Of a DNA stretch of 40,091 nucleotides, positions 17,845-26,699 are shown one piece after another; the stretch's first letter is position 1; each line of letters starts with the position of its first letter. The position numbers were made by a program, and so were the translations under genes. Under the pieces are notes generated by a model. The model worked only from the letters and a program-made list of their open reading frames with translations. It was not told the origin of the DNA and did not search any database. The stretch comes from Synergistaceae bacterium (GTDB lineage Bacteria > Synergistota > Synergistia > Synergistales > Synergistaceae), in assembly GCA_030533085.1 (NCBI GenBank), contig JAUNJZ010000023.1, forward strand, positions 1 through 40,091, given 5' to 3'.

Positions 17845-18887
17845 TATCTGCCTTTGAATCCCTTTCTTGTAGCGGCGTACACAGCGCCGGTCTCCTTCAG
17901 CTTGTCCAGCGACTCAAGGGCGATGCCAGTCCCCAGCGCCACACATTCCCCCGCCGACTCCGCAACGATGGCGTTTATCTCCGTCTCCTCCATCACCAGC
18001 TCCGCAAGGCCGCGCAGGTAAGCGCCGCCCCCCGTCAGGATAATCCCCCTGTCCATAACGTCGGCTGACAGCTCCGGCGGAGTCTTTTCCAGCACGCGTT
18101 TGATTCCGGCTATTATGGAGCTGACAGGCTCGTCTATAGCCTTAGCCACATCGGCGCTGGAGACCGTCACCTGACGCGGCAGCCCCTGCAAAAGGTCGCG
18201 TCCGCGGATATCCATCGTCTTATCGGCCGTCGCTTTCTTCGGGTCGCAGGCTCCTATCTGCTTTTTCACATCCTCGGCCGTCTGCTCGCCTATCGCGAGG
18301 TTATACTGCTTGCGCATATAGCGCACTATCGCTTCGTCAAATTTATCTCCGCCTACGCGCAGCGATTCAAAGACTACGAGGCCGCCGAGGGAGACGATGG
18401 CGATATCCGTGGTTCCGCCGCCGATATCGACCACCATATTGCCGACGGCCTCCCCGACCGGCATATTGGCTCCTATCGCGGCGGCCATGGGCTCCTCGAT
18501 CAGGTAAGCTTCCTTCGCCCCGACCTCAAGCGCCGCCTCAAGCACAGCGCGCCGCTCGACGTCGGTCGCGCCGGCCGGCACGCCGATCATCAGGCGGTGG
18601 CGGACTATGCGCTCTATCCCAGAGGTAACCTTCTTCAGAAACTCGCGCAGCATTACCTCCGTCATCGTGTAATCCGCTATCACCCCGTCGCGCAGCGGCC
18701 TTATCGCGACGACGTTGCCGGGGGTCTTGCCTATCATGATCTTCGCGTCCTCGCCGACGGAAAGTATCCTGCCGGTGCTCTGATCCATTGCCACGACGGA
18801 GGGCTCGCGCAGCACGACTCCCTTTCCCTTTACAAATACAAGAACCGTCGCAGTGCCCAAATCTATTCCTATATCTCTATTCCACAA
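17844..18887 (-). CDS. mreB: Rod shape-determining protein MreB
   Basis: The bacterial actin homologue that forms membrane-associated filaments directing cell-wall synthesis in rod-shaped cells. Phosphate-binding loop 1 is RDIGIDLGTATV at the N-terminus, phosphate 2 is MVVDIGGGTTDIAIVSLGG, and the adenosine motif is ILTGGGAYLRGL. The frame runs to a TTG at 18944, but GGGAGG sits 8 nt before a TTG at 18887, which gives a 347-aa protein starting MWNRDIGIDLGTA, the usual MreB length and N-terminus. I therefore use 18887. No mreC/mreD follow; a YkgJ-family gene does, so this may be a stand-alone MreB copy. Confidence 0.95.
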   Translation of the reverse strand: MWNRDIGIDLGTATVLVFVKGKGVVLREPSVVAMDQSTGRILSVGEDAKIMIGKTPGNVVAIRPLRDGVIADYTMTEVMLREFLKKVTSGIERIVRHRLMIGVPAGATDVERRAVLEAALEVGAKEAYLIEEPMAAAIGANMPVGEAVGNMVVDIGGGTTDIAIVSLGGLVVFESLRVGGDKFDEAIVRYMRKQYNLAIGEQTAEDVKKQIGACDPKKATADKTMDIRGRDLLQGLPRQVTVSSADVAKAIDEPVSSIIAGIKRVLEKTPPELSADVMDRGIILTGGGAYLRGLAELVMEETEINAIVAESAGECVALGTGIALESLDKLKETGAVYAATRKGFKGR

Positions 18888-19212
18888 ATTTACAGCCTCC
18901 CGTCTCAGCTCGGAGCTTTTTCCGCGCCGTGCCTCCCGCTTCAAATAATAATTTTATCATATATCGCGCTCCGAGAACGCTTTTTTATCGCGGCGCGAAG
19001 CCGGAAAAGGCGAACGACCCATCCGTCAGCCGCGCGGAGAACAGCCGCAAAACGATGCTCGAAGGAAGCTTCCTGCCGGACGGAAAAGCGCCGCCTGCCG
19101 CCGCAGCACGCCTTTGACCTTTCCGCCTGCCCGCACAGGATAAAAGATTCCGGCTCCGCGGTACGCTCATGGATGGGGCTGGCTGCAAATACGGCGTTTG
19201 AGGACTGCCTTT
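18888..19212. other. Intergenic region between mreB and rmuC
   Basis: About 325 nt without a convincing gene. The part next to mreB is AT-rich (TATGAT/TAAAAT runs around 18950-18965) and probably holds its promoter, without a clear -35 box. The rest is GC-rich; I see no tRNA, 4.5S RNA or RNase P signature. Confidence 0.5.
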
Positions 19213-20655
19213 TTAATTGGAGTCAGGAGCGCTTTCTTCGCCTTCCGCCTCTATCTGGATGAATTCTTCTTCGCCGGAGAGGGGGAGCTGTTGGACGTTT
19301 TTCAGCGCGCGGTTTATGGCTCGCGTCCTTACTCCGGCTTTTTCCAGCTCTTTGCCGGCCAGTTCTATTTTTTGTCTTGTTTTGTCCAGCGTTTCGCCGA
19401 ATTTTTCAAATTCGCTCTTTACTTTGCCGAGCAGTATCCATACTTCGCTTGAGCGCTTTTCTATCGCCAGGGTGCGGAAGCCCATTTGCAGGCTGTTGAG
19501 CAGCGCGCAGATGGTGGTCGGGCCGGCGGGAACGACGCGGAAGTCTCGCGAGAGCTGGTCGCACAGCCCCTCTATGCGCAGCACTTCCGCGTAAAGCCCC
19601 TCTATCGGCAGGTAGAGTATTCCGAAGTCTGTCGTGTAGGGCGGCTCTATGTATTTTTCGTGTATCGTCTTCGCCTCTTCAAGGACGCGGAGGCGCAGCG
19701 CCTTTTGCTGTTCGGCTATCTGTTGGGCGTCGCCCTTTTCTGAGGCGGAGATGAGGCGCTGGTAGTCTTCTATCGGGAATTTTGAATCTATCGGCAGCAG
19801 CACGCGGCCGCTGTCGTCCGCGCCGGGGAGGATGATGGCAAATTCCACGCGCTCGCCGCGGTTTGGGCGCGTGATTACATTTTCGGCGTACTGCTCTTTG
19901 GCGAGAAGCTGTTCGAGGAGGACGCGCAGCTGCATTTCTCCCCATGTGCCGCGAACTTTCACGTTGGAGAGGACTTTTTTCAGGTCGCCGACGTCCGAGG
20001 TCAGCGCGCGCATTTCTCCCAGCCCCTTATGGACCTGTTCAAGTCGTTCGGATACTGAGGCGAAGGCTTCGCCGAGGCGCTTTTCCAGCGTAGAGTGGAG
20101 CTGTTCGTCTACTGTCGCGCGTATCTTTTCAAGCTTTTCCTCGTTGCTTTTGTGCAGTTCGCCGAGTTTTTCTCCGACGGCGGCGCGGATGGCTTCAAGC
20201 TTTTCTTCGTTTAGGCGGCTGATGTTTGTCAGCTGGGTCGAGAAGGCGGCCAGGCTTTCCGTCTGGTGCGCGCTGATTTCTTTTATGCGTTCCGCCTGGC
20301 TCTCGCCGAGTGTCGTCAGCTGCCCGGAGAAGCTTCGGAAGCTTTCGCGCTGTAGTTCCCCTATCTCTTTTATGCGCTTTGCCTGCGCCTCTCCCAGCTC
20401 CGCGACGGAGCGCCGCTGTTCGCCGCGTGCCGCCTCCGCGCTTTCTCTCTGTTCCCGGCGCATCGCGGCGAGGTTGTCGTTTAGCCGTCCGTCTGTCTCG
20501 TCAAGGCGCGCCTCCATATTTTGCAGGCGCGTCAGCAGCTCCCGCGCGGTCTGTTCCATTGCTCCGGCGCTTTCGCGGAAGCGCGAGAGCGATATCACGA
20601 TGTAGATTCCCGCCAGAATGACGGCGGCTCCGATTCCAATTATAAGCGGCATCAT
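19213..20655 (-). CDS. rmuC: DNA recombination protein RmuC
   Basis: A membrane-anchored coiled-coil protein with a nuclease-like domain (RmuC, PF02646), implicated in limiting DNA inversions. A single transmembrane segment at the N-terminus (residues about 3-22) is followed by a long coiled coil to about 200 with near-repeats of Q-A-E/K-R-I-K-E-I (three copies around residues 85-130), then the RmuC domain (VKGSWGEMQL-like VRGTWGEMQLRVLLEQLL, LPIDSKFPIEDYQRL, FLYLP-like GILYLPIEGLYAEV). Three ATG codons are possible (20670, 20655, 20652); AAGGG lies 7 nt before 20655, which I use (480 aa). Confidence 0.93.
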   Translation of the reverse strand: MMPLIIGIGAAVILAGIYIVISLSRFRESAGAMEQTARELLTRLQNMEARLDETDGRLNDNLAAMRREQRESAEAARGEQRRSVAELGEAQAKRIKEIGELQRESFRSFSGQLTTLGESQAERIKEISAHQTESLAAFSTQLTNISRLNEEKLEAIRAAVGEKLGELHKSNEEKLEKIRATVDEQLHSTLEKRLGEAFASVSERLEQVHKGLGEMRALTSDVGDLKKVLSNVKVRGTWGEMQLRVLLEQLLAKEQYAENVITRPNRGERVEFAIILPGADDSGRVLLPIDSKFPIEDYQRLISASEKGDAQQIAEQQKALRLRVLEEAKTIHEKYIEPPYTTDFGILYLPIEGLYAEVLRIEGLCDQLSRDFRVVPAGPTTICALLNSLQMGFRTLAIEKRSSEVWILLGKVKSEFEKFGETLDKTRQKIELAGKELEKAGVRTRAINRALKNVQQLPLSGEEEFIQIEAEGEESAPDSN

Positions 20656-20720
20656 TAACACACCCTTCATTTATCTGCCGCTATTATAAACTAAAATCCC
20701 CTAATGTTCAGTCGGCTGAC

Positions 20721-20840
20721 GCCGTCCTCTGTTTGCGTAAGCAAACATTCTAAATTTCCTTAGAGGGCGGCTAATGCCGAGTGCGCCGTCCCCCTGTCCG
20801 CTTATGAGCGGACATTTGAAATTTCCTTCGGGGGCAAGCC
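20721..20840. repeat. Two tandem structured repeats with compensatory stems
   Basis: Two similar units (20721-20771 and 20785-20840). Each has GCCGTCC, an inner hairpin, then AAATTTCCTT and a G-rich arm that pairs back to the start. The inner stems differ in sequence but stay paired: TGTTTGC-GTAA-GCAAACA in unit 1, TGTCCGCT-TATG-AGCGGACA in unit 2. The outer stem of unit 1 is GCCGTCCTCT / AGAGGGCGGC (one G-T pair); in unit 2 it is CCCCC / GGGGG. It looks like a dispersed intergenic repeat or a small structured RNA family. Confidence 0.7.
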
Positions 20841-20852
20841 TTCGGATGCGCC

Positions 20853-20873
20853 TGCCGAGCGCGTTACTCGGCA
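20853..20873 (-). terminator. Hairpin at the end of the response-regulator gene
   Basis: A perfect 7-bp stem (TGCCGAG / CTCGGCA) with a 7-nt loop surrounds the response-regulator stop codon (20864-20866). There is no T run, so termination is only possible. Confidence 0.4.
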
Positions 20874-21514
20874 AGCGTCAGAAATCCTTCGCGTATCGCA
20901 TATTTGGTCAGCTCAGCCACGCTGTCGCAGCCGAGTTTGTCCATGATGCGGCGGCGGTGGGTATCGACGGTGTTTTTGCTTATGGAGAGCGCGGCGGCGA
21001 TTTGTTTTCCGCTGCGTCCCTTTACCAGAAGCTGCAAGACCTGCGTTTCGCGTTCAGATAGGGGGTTCGCGCCGCGGGAATCTTCGTTGTCCAGCAGCCG
21101 CAGGTAGTCTCCGACCAGTACGGTGCATACCGCGGGGGCCAGATATATGTCGCCCCGGCTTACTGTGCGTATCGCTTCCAGCATGAATTCCGGTGAGCTG
21201 TCTTTAAGCACGTAGCCTCTTGCGCCGGCTTTGAGGCTTTCGGCGATGAATCTTCGGTCGCCGTGCATGGATATGACTACGACCGCGCTTTCCGGCAGAG
21301 CTTCGCGTATTTTTTCGGTGGCGGTGATTCCGTTCATGTTAGGCATTGTGACGTCCATCAGCACGACGTCCGGCTTCAGCCGAATCGCCTCTTCCACGGC
21401 GCGCGCGCCGTCGGAGGCGGAGCCGAGTATTTCTATATCGCTTTCTTTGCTCAGGAGGCTTTTCAGCCCTTCGCGGAAAAGCTCGTGGTCGTCCGCCAGA
21501 TATATTTTTATCAT
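20864..21514 (-). CDS. NarL/LuxR-family response regulator
   Basis: A 216-aa transcription factor of a two-component system. The N-terminal receiver domain has the acidic pair D8-D9, the phosphorylated D54 in VVLMDVTMPNMNG and K105-like lysine in GYVLKDSSPEF. The C-terminal LuxR-type helix-turn-helix reads LSERETQVLQLLVKG followed by SISKNTVDTHRRRIMDKLG. The start overlaps the kinase stop by 4 bp (ATGA), so the two are made together and are a cognate pair. Targets cannot be read from the sequence. Confidence 0.93.
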   Translation of the reverse strand: MIKIYLADDHELFREGLKSLLSKESDIEILGSASDGARAVEEAIRLKPDVVLMDVTMPNMNGITATEKIREALPESAVVVISMHGDRRFIAESLKAGARGYVLKDSSPEFMLEAIRTVSRGDIYLAPAVCTVLVGDYLRLLDNEDSRGANPLSERETQVLQLLVKGRSGKQIAAALSISKNTVDTHRRRIMDKLGCDSVAELTKYAIREGFLTLAE

Positions 21515-22620
21515 ATAAGGGCTTCCTCCTCTCCCGTTTCCGCCGCTTTTATCATAAGAGGGGCAAGCAGCGATACTGTCGTGCCGGATTTGTTGGATAC
21601 TATTTGCATCTCCCCGCCTATGTGCAGGAGCCGTTCCCTTATGCTGAAGAGTCCCAGTCCCGAGCCGCCGGAGCGCGCCGCATTTTCTCTTTTTATTCCG
21701 ACTCCGTCGTCCTCTATCACGACCTGCACTCTGCCCGGCCCTCTGTTTACGCTGATGTGGACGGAGGCGGCTTTCGAGTGTTTTATGACGTTTACCAGCA
21801 GTTCGCGGGACATGCGGTAGAGTATGACGCAGACGGCGTCTTCGGCAGAGTATTTTTTGCTGTCTCCCTTAGACGATACGCTCCATCGTATGCCGCGCGG
21901 CGTCAGCAGGTTATCGGCAAGCGCTTCGATGGCGGGGGTGATGCCGACTTCCAGAAGTATCGGCGGGCTTAGCTCGAAGATAAGCTGGCGGCTTTCGGCA
22001 ATCATGCGCTCTGTGGAATGTATTGAATTTTCGAGTGTCGCGCCGGCCTCTTCCGTAAGGGAGGCGCTTTCTTTCAGTTTGCGCAGGTCAAGCAGGAGCG
22101 AGAGCAGCGAATGGCCGATGCTGTCGTGCAGGTCGGTCGCTATTTCGCGGCGCGTCGTCTCTTCGCTTATCGTCAGCTTTGTGGCCAGTTCGCGCAACAG
22201 AGATCTGTATTCAAGAAGTTTTTTCTGGTTTTCTTTCAATTTTTCCTCTGATTTTTTCAGCTCCGTCCTGTCAAGGAAGATCGTGGCGGCTCTGTCCTCC
22301 GATAGAGGAAATGCGATGGCCTCAAGGTATTTTTCTGTATAGATGCTCTCGTTTTCGCAGTGCACGGCCCTTTTCTCCTTCATACAGCGCATGATTATTT
22401 CCGACCAGCATGGCTCGACGTTGGGCCAGACTTCCAGGAAGCTTTTTCCGATAACATCTTCGCGGCGCACGCGGTTCACCTTTTCGTAGGCGTCGTTGAC
22501 GGCGATGTAGCGAATCGCGCCGGCTCCGCGCTCTTTCAGGTCGGCCTCTATCTTGTAGAGCGCGATTGGGTTGAATGTCTGCTCAAAGAAGAATTTCTCA
22601 AAAAAAACGTTCTCCGCCAT
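21511..22620 (-). CDS. PAS-domain sensor histidine kinase (HisKA_3 type)
   Basis: A 369-aa sensor kinase of the NarX/DegS type. An N-terminal PAS domain (about 12-120; NDAYEKVNRVRREDVIGKSF) is followed by a coiled coil (120-150), a HisKA_3 dimerisation domain with the phosphorylated H165 in REIATDLHDSIGHSLLSLLL, and a HATPase_c domain (VIEDDGVGIK, SGLGLFSIRERL). No transmembrane segment is visible, so it senses a cytoplasmic signal. A TATAAT lies about 30-35 nt upstream of the start. Partner: the response regulator directly downstream. Confidence 0.92.
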   Translation of the reverse strand: MAENVFFEKFFFEQTFNPIALYKIEADLKERGAGAIRYIAVNDAYEKVNRVRREDVIGKSFLEVWPNVEPCWSEIIMRCMKEKRAVHCENESIYTEKYLEAIAFPLSEDRAATIFLDRTELKKSEEKLKENQKKLLEYRSLLRELATKLTISEETTRREIATDLHDSIGHSLLSLLLDLRKLKESASLTEEAGATLENSIHSTERMIAESRQLIFELSPPILLEVGITPAIEALADNLLTPRGIRWSVSSKGDSKKYSAEDAVCVILYRMSRELLVNVIKHSKAASVHISVNRGPGRVQVVIEDDGVGIKRENAARSGGSGLGLFSIRERLLHIGGEMQIVSNKSGTTVSLLAPLMIKAAETGEEEALI

Positions 22621-22650
22621 TTTTTATACCATCCGTTCCGTGTTTTACCA

Positions 22651-22656
22651 ATTATA
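22651..22656 (-). promoter_or_regulatory. Candidate -10 box of the sensor kinase operon
   Basis: TATAAT on the minus strand, 31 nt before the kinase start. The matching -35 (TTTATA at about 17 nt) is weak. Confidence 0.4.
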
Positions 22657-22716
22657 CCGCGGAGCTGCCGATTTATAAAAATATTTTTCGCGCAGCGGAG
22701 GCTTTGATTAAAGGTT

Positions 22717-22748
22717 ATGCCGTCCGCGGGGGAGGCTGCGGACGGCAT
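22717..22748 (-). terminator. Hairpin after the reductase-transporter cluster
   Basis: A perfect 11-bp stem (ATGCCGTCCGC / GCGGACGGCAT) with a 10-nt loop starts 15 nt after the stop at 22763. Only AACCTTT follows, so it is a weak intrinsic terminator or a transcript-end stabiliser. Confidence 0.6.
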
Positions 22749-22762
22749 GGGGCGGCGGCTTT

Positions 22763-23794
22763 TTATACGTCCGGCCTAACGATGTGCGCGGTCTTGTCGC
22801 AGAACCAGTCGTAGACTGTCGGCTCCGGCTCTTCCTGCCGGCGCAGGCGTTCGATGCTTGTGCCGATTATGAAGAGCGGGTTTGCCGGCGCGATGAGGTT
22901 TTTTCCGTCGTATGAGTAACGTTTGCGGATTGCCGCCAGCTCCTCTTCGTTATCGGCAGTCAGCACGAGCATCGTCCAGTTTTCCTGTTCGTGCGAGTCG
23001 ATGTCGGCGTAGCCCGGTATGTAGACGCGCCGCTGTCCGAGCAGGAATAGGTGCAGGCGCCCTATGGCGTCGTATATTTCATCGGAGCTTTTGTCCGATG
23101 TGCGCAGGAAGAAGAGGCGGTCCGCGTCTTTCATGTAGAAAATATCTTCCGGCATGTGCGGCGTTTTGCGGTATAGCTCGAAGTCGTAGCGGCTTCTCAA
23201 GATAAGGTTGAAGCTCTGTATGCAGAAGTCCGCTCCGGCCGCCCTAGTCCAGCCCCACATCGCGGCGTCGCCCGGGGCGGGGAGCTTTCTGGCGGCCACC
23301 CCCCACGCGGGAAAACGCTCTTTGAAGCTTTTTATCAGAGGATGCTCCGGCCAGATGTATTTGACGCGGCCGTCGCTCATGCGCCGCCAGAGGTTGTATC
23401 TTGAAATCAGCGGGATAACGGGCAGCTTTTCATTTAAGGTATATTCCTTGACGCCGAACTGGCCGACGAAGGCGCGCTCCATAAGCAGGTAAAGCCTGTT
23501 GTTCCAGAGCGCTTCTTCGGGGTTGAAGGGCGTTATCTCAAAGGCGGGGACGCCGGCGTTTTCTGCGTATCTCAGACGTTCCGCGTCGCCCTTTGGCGTG
23601 AGGACGTATCCGCCCTCAGAGCTTTTGAGCAGTCCGGCAGCCGCAAGCTCGCGGAGGCCGTCGGGATTTTCTCCGGCGAGAAGAGCCGTCTCTTCGTCCC
23701 AGCAGGGGAATCTTTCTTCAAAAAGAAGGAGCAGCCGCGTCATATCTTCAGAGCACATGCTTTTTCTCTCAGGAACAGCCTCTGTCGTCTTCAT
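22763..23794 (-). CDS. Unrecognised protein, last gene of the component B/BCCT cluster
   Basis: I do not recognise this 343-aa protein. Residues about 18-75 look like a winged helix (MTRLLLLFEERF, then LRELAAAGLLKSSEGGYVLTPKGDAERLR), the form used for DNA binding. The rest is a soluble, aromatic-rich domain (many W and Y; for example WGWTRAAGADFCIQSFNLILRSRY in two parts) without membrane segments. Its start lies inside the BCCT gene (26-bp overlap), with GGGAGG about 10 nt upstream, so it is coupled to the transporter and likely serves the same substrate pathway, as regulator or accessory enzyme. Function is not assigned. Confidence 0.8.
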   Translation of the reverse strand: MKTTEAVPERKSMCSEDMTRLLLLFEERFPCWDEETALLAGENPDGLRELAAAGLLKSSEGGYVLTPKGDAERLRYAENAGVPAFEITPFNPEEALWNNRLYLLMERAFVGQFGVKEYTLNEKLPVIPLISRYNLWRRMSDGRVKYIWPEHPLIKSFKERFPAWGVAARKLPAPGDAAMWGWTRAAGADFCIQSFNLILRSRYDFELYRKTPHMPEDIFYMKDADRLFFLRTSDKSSDEIYDAIGRLHLFLLGQRRVYIPGYADIDSHEQENWTMLVLTADNEEELAAIRKRYSYDGKNLIAPANPLFIIGTSIERLRRQEEPEPTVYDWFCDKTAHIVRPDV

Positions 23795-25301
23795 TTTTCT
23801 TTTCCTCCCTTGTCAGCGTCTTCCAGAATGAAGCGCAGGAACATATCATTATCAGCGAGAAGGGCATCGCGGCCGCGAGCGATACTGTCTGGAGGTTTTG
23901 CAGCCCGCCGGTGAGCAGGAGCACCGCGGCGAGCGCCCCCATCAGCACCCCCCATACGACCATTCTGCCGTGGCCGGGGTTGAGATCTCCGTTCGTGGAA
24001 TACATCGCGAGCACGAAGGTCCCTGAATTGGCGGAGGTAACGAAGAAGGTGACGATCAGCACCAGCATGACGACCGACATTATCTGCCCCAGCGGATAGT
24101 AGCTGTACATGTTGAATATACCGACCGAAATATCTTTCAGCACCTCAGCGGAGACGGCGATTTTTCTGACGACCTCAAGATGCAGCGCGGAGGTTCCGAA
24201 GATGGCGAACCAGGTGAAGCTGCCGAGGGCGGGGACGATGAGCACGCCGCTCACAAACTCCCTTACTGTGCGTCCGCGAGAAATCCTTGCCACGAAGGAG
24301 CCGACGAAGGGCGCCCAGGATATCCACCAGGCCCAATAGTAGAGCGTCCAGCTGTCAAGGAAGGAGGAATATTCCCCGCCGTATGGGGCGAGCGTAAAGC
24401 TTTCCCTGACAAGGCCGCTGATGAAGTCTCCAAGTCCGGTCATGAAAGCGTTCAATATAGCGAGCGAGGGGCCGACCGCGAAGAGCGATACCATGAGCAG
24501 CAGGCAGACCCACAGGTTGAAATCCGCCACCCTTTTTATCCCCTTTTCTATGCCAAGCGCCGCCGAGCCTGTGTAAAGGACGGCGAGGGCGGCGATAATA
24601 ATCACCTGTACCACTGTCTCCTTCGGAATGCCGAAGAGCATGTTAAGGCCGCTGTTGAGCTGCAAAGTGCCAAGCCCGAGAGATGTCGTTATGCCGGCAA
24701 GCGTCGCGAATATTGCCAGTATATCGACCGTCTTGCCGAATGCGCCGCGCACCATATCTTCGCCGACGAGCGGGATAAAGATGGAGCTGATAAGCCCCGG
24801 AGTGTTGCGGCGGAACTGATAGTAAGCGAGCGGCATCGCTATGACGGAGTAGCCGGCCCAGGGATGCAGCCCCCAGTGGAAGAAGGATATCTGCATGGCG
24901 TCTCTGGCGGCCTCTATCGAGCCGGGGGCCGCGCCGAAGGGGGTCGAACCGAAGTGAAAAAGCGGCTCCGCCGCGCCGTAGAATACAAGCCCCACCCCCA
25001 TGCCGGCGGAAAAGAGCATCGCAAACCATGATACATTGCCGTATTCGGGACGGGAATCCTCCGGCCCGAGCCGCACCTTTCCAAAGCGGCTCAACGCGAC
25101 GACGATGCAGAATACGACGAATATATTCATTGTGAGCATGTAGCCCCAGCCGTAATATTTCGTCAGTCCGCCGTTGAGGGCTTTGGCGAAAGAACCGAAG
25201 CTTTGAGGAGAGATAAGCCCCCAGAGTACGAGGGCGACGGTGATCGCGATGGAAATTATATATACTGTGTTGCTTTTGGAAGAGCTGTTTTTTTCTATCA
25301 T
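23769..25301 (-). CDS. BCCT-family transporter (betaine/carnitine/choline)
   Basis: A secondary transporter (510 aa) with about 12 membrane segments. The N-terminal segment and LGPEDSRPEYGNVSWFAMLFSAGMG (in two pieces) are typical, and the family signature WTLYYWAWWISWAPFVGSFVARISRG spans about residues 315-340 (tryptophan-rich helix, WW at the core). Family members import betaine, choline or carnitine. The ATG at 25301 has AAAGGAG 11 nt upstream, a long spacing. It directly follows the component B reductase genes, so betaine import for reductive cleavage is the best guess. Confidence 0.93.
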   Translation of the reverse strand: MIEKNSSSKSNTVYIISIAITVALVLWGLISPQSFGSFAKALNGGLTKYYGWGYMLTMNIFVVFCIVVALSRFGKVRLGPEDSRPEYGNVSWFAMLFSAGMGVGLVFYGAAEPLFHFGSTPFGAAPGSIEAARDAMQISFFHWGLHPWAGYSVIAMPLAYYQFRRNTPGLISSIFIPLVGEDMVRGAFGKTVDILAIFATLAGITTSLGLGTLQLNSGLNMLFGIPKETVVQVIIIAALAVLYTGSAALGIEKGIKRVADFNLWVCLLLMVSLFAVGPSLAILNAFMTGLGDFISGLVRESFTLAPYGGEYSSFLDSWTLYYWAWWISWAPFVGSFVARISRGRTVREFVSGVLIVPALGSFTWFAIFGTSALHLEVVRKIAVSAEVLKDISVGIFNMYSYYPLGQIMSVVMLVLIVTFFVTSANSGTFVLAMYSTNGDLNPGHGRMVVWGVLMGALAAVLLLTGGLQNLQTVSLAAAMPFSLIMICSCASFWKTLTREEKKNEDDRGCS

Positions 25302-25374
25302 TGCGCAACTGGCTCCTTTCGCAGCGTTTTTGCCGCGGAGGGCCGGAATACGGCTCCCCGCGGCTGCCTGTAGA

Positions 25375-26685
25375 CTAAATATTTACCTTGAATACCTCGG
25401 GAGCCTCTATATCTTTTGCGAGAGAATCCAGAGCTACGCCGACTCTGTGATAGCGGAGCGTCCATTCTTCATCTTTCGAGAGAGTGGGGTCGCCGAGCGG
25501 GTAGGGGACGGAGACAGTGGGAACGATTCTGTTGGAGCCTACGGTTTTTGCCACGTCGATGAGGTTGCACATTACCACGACAGGGAAGCCAGCGCGTTCT
25601 ATTTCTTTAGCCATCGTTGCGCCGCAACGAGTGCAGGTTCCTCAGGTGGCGGTGAGGACCACGGCGTCAACCTTCGCCTGTTTCAGCTCCGCCGCTATCT
25701 CTTTTCCGAATTTCGCCGCGTAGTTCTGCGTCGTGCCGGTGCCTACCGTAACGTAATAGTAATCGTAGAGCTTCGCGAATTTGCCCTCTTTTTCATAGAC
25801 GCGCATAGCGTCAAGAGGAATGCCGCGGTCGGGAACGGCGCACATGGCCTCCGGGTCGAAGCCTGCGTGTATCGTCTTGTATTCGCCGGCGGGAAGGCTG
25901 TCCATACCGGAGATATTATACTTGCCCCACTTCTGCGCCGAGGCGCTCTGAATGCGGTCGGGGTTGTCCGAGGGGACTACGCCGCTCGTGGAGACGAGCG
26001 CTATCGTGCATTTAGACAGATCCTTCACTGCCTCCGCCGGCGGAATGCGGTCTGTCTTCGGAATGACAAGCTCTGTCTGGAATGGCTCGCCGTTCAGCTT
26101 TTTCAGCAGCATGTCGATGACGCGGTCCGCGGCCATCACGCCGCCCGGCGCGGGGATCTCGCTGCGTATGCCGCGCGGGAAATAGCCCTCTTCGGCGGCG
26201 GAAAGCAGCTTCTCGCCTTTGGCCAGCTTTTCAGCGTACTTCGCCATCAGCGTGAGGTCTGCCTTCATGAAGGTCGCTTTGCGCCCTCCGCGGAAGATAA
26301 GACAATCAGCCTTATATTCTTCAACTCCCGGATTCTCCTCGTTCATCGACGAAATGACGGGAACATTGTAACGCGCCGCTACCGCCTTGCAGACAAGGCC
26401 GCAGCCGACGCCGTAGCGCCCGGCCATGAATGCCGGCCCGGCGAAGAATATGTCGAAATCCCTGCCGTCCAGCCAGGCGAATATCTCCGCAAGCGCCTCT
26501 TCCGTGTGATTCGTGATGTAATTGTCGCCGCACACGATGGTATTTGTCACTTCTACATCCGGCATCATGCCGTTGAGCATCATCGAACAGCCTATGGGGG
26601 CGTCGTGGAAAATCGGCCTGCTGTCCGCCGCGTCCTCGCCTCCGACCTGTCCGAAAAACTGATTTATATAATGTATGGCTTTCAT
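25375..26685 (-). CDS. Glycine/sarcosine/betaine reductase component B, selenoprotein subunit (GrdB/GrdF/GrdH type), UGA = selenocysteine
   Basis: The substrate-binding selenoprotein of Stickland-type reductases that cleave C-N bonds of glycine, sarcosine or betaine. The frame is interrupted at TGA 25642-25644, but homology continues without a shift: before it VVLTAT, after it GTCTRCGATMAKE, giving the family motif U-G-T-C-T-R-C. The full product has 436 aa with Sec at 348, the usual length. A stem-loop suited for Sec insertion follows the UGA. The real stop is TAG at 25375. The upstream gene encodes the partner subunit, 14 nt away. The BCCT transporter downstream favours betaine, hence GrdH, but the subtype is inference. 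Components A and C are not in the window. Confidence 0.93.
25614..25630 (-). promoter_or_regulatory. Candidate bacterial SECIS stem-loop
   Basis: On the minus strand, 11 nt after the UGA, TCGTTGC and GCAACGA form a perfect 7-bp stem with a GGC loop, about 18-21 nt beyond the UGA. Distance and the G in the loop fit SelB-recognised elements. Confidence 0.65.
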
Positions 26686-26699
26686 CTGTTTCGCCCCCC

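Noticed and set aside
18888-19212. 4.5S RNA, 6S RNA or RNase P RNA between mreB and rmuC
   Set aside because: None of the conserved core sequences of these RNAs is present on either strand.
20721-20840. CRISPR array
   Set aside because: Only two imperfect units without constant repeats or unique spacers of equal length, and no cas genes.
25642-25644. In-frame stop making the component B beta subunit a pseudogene
   Set aside because: The stop is UGA in the known selenocysteine position, homology continues in the same frame and a stem-loop follows.
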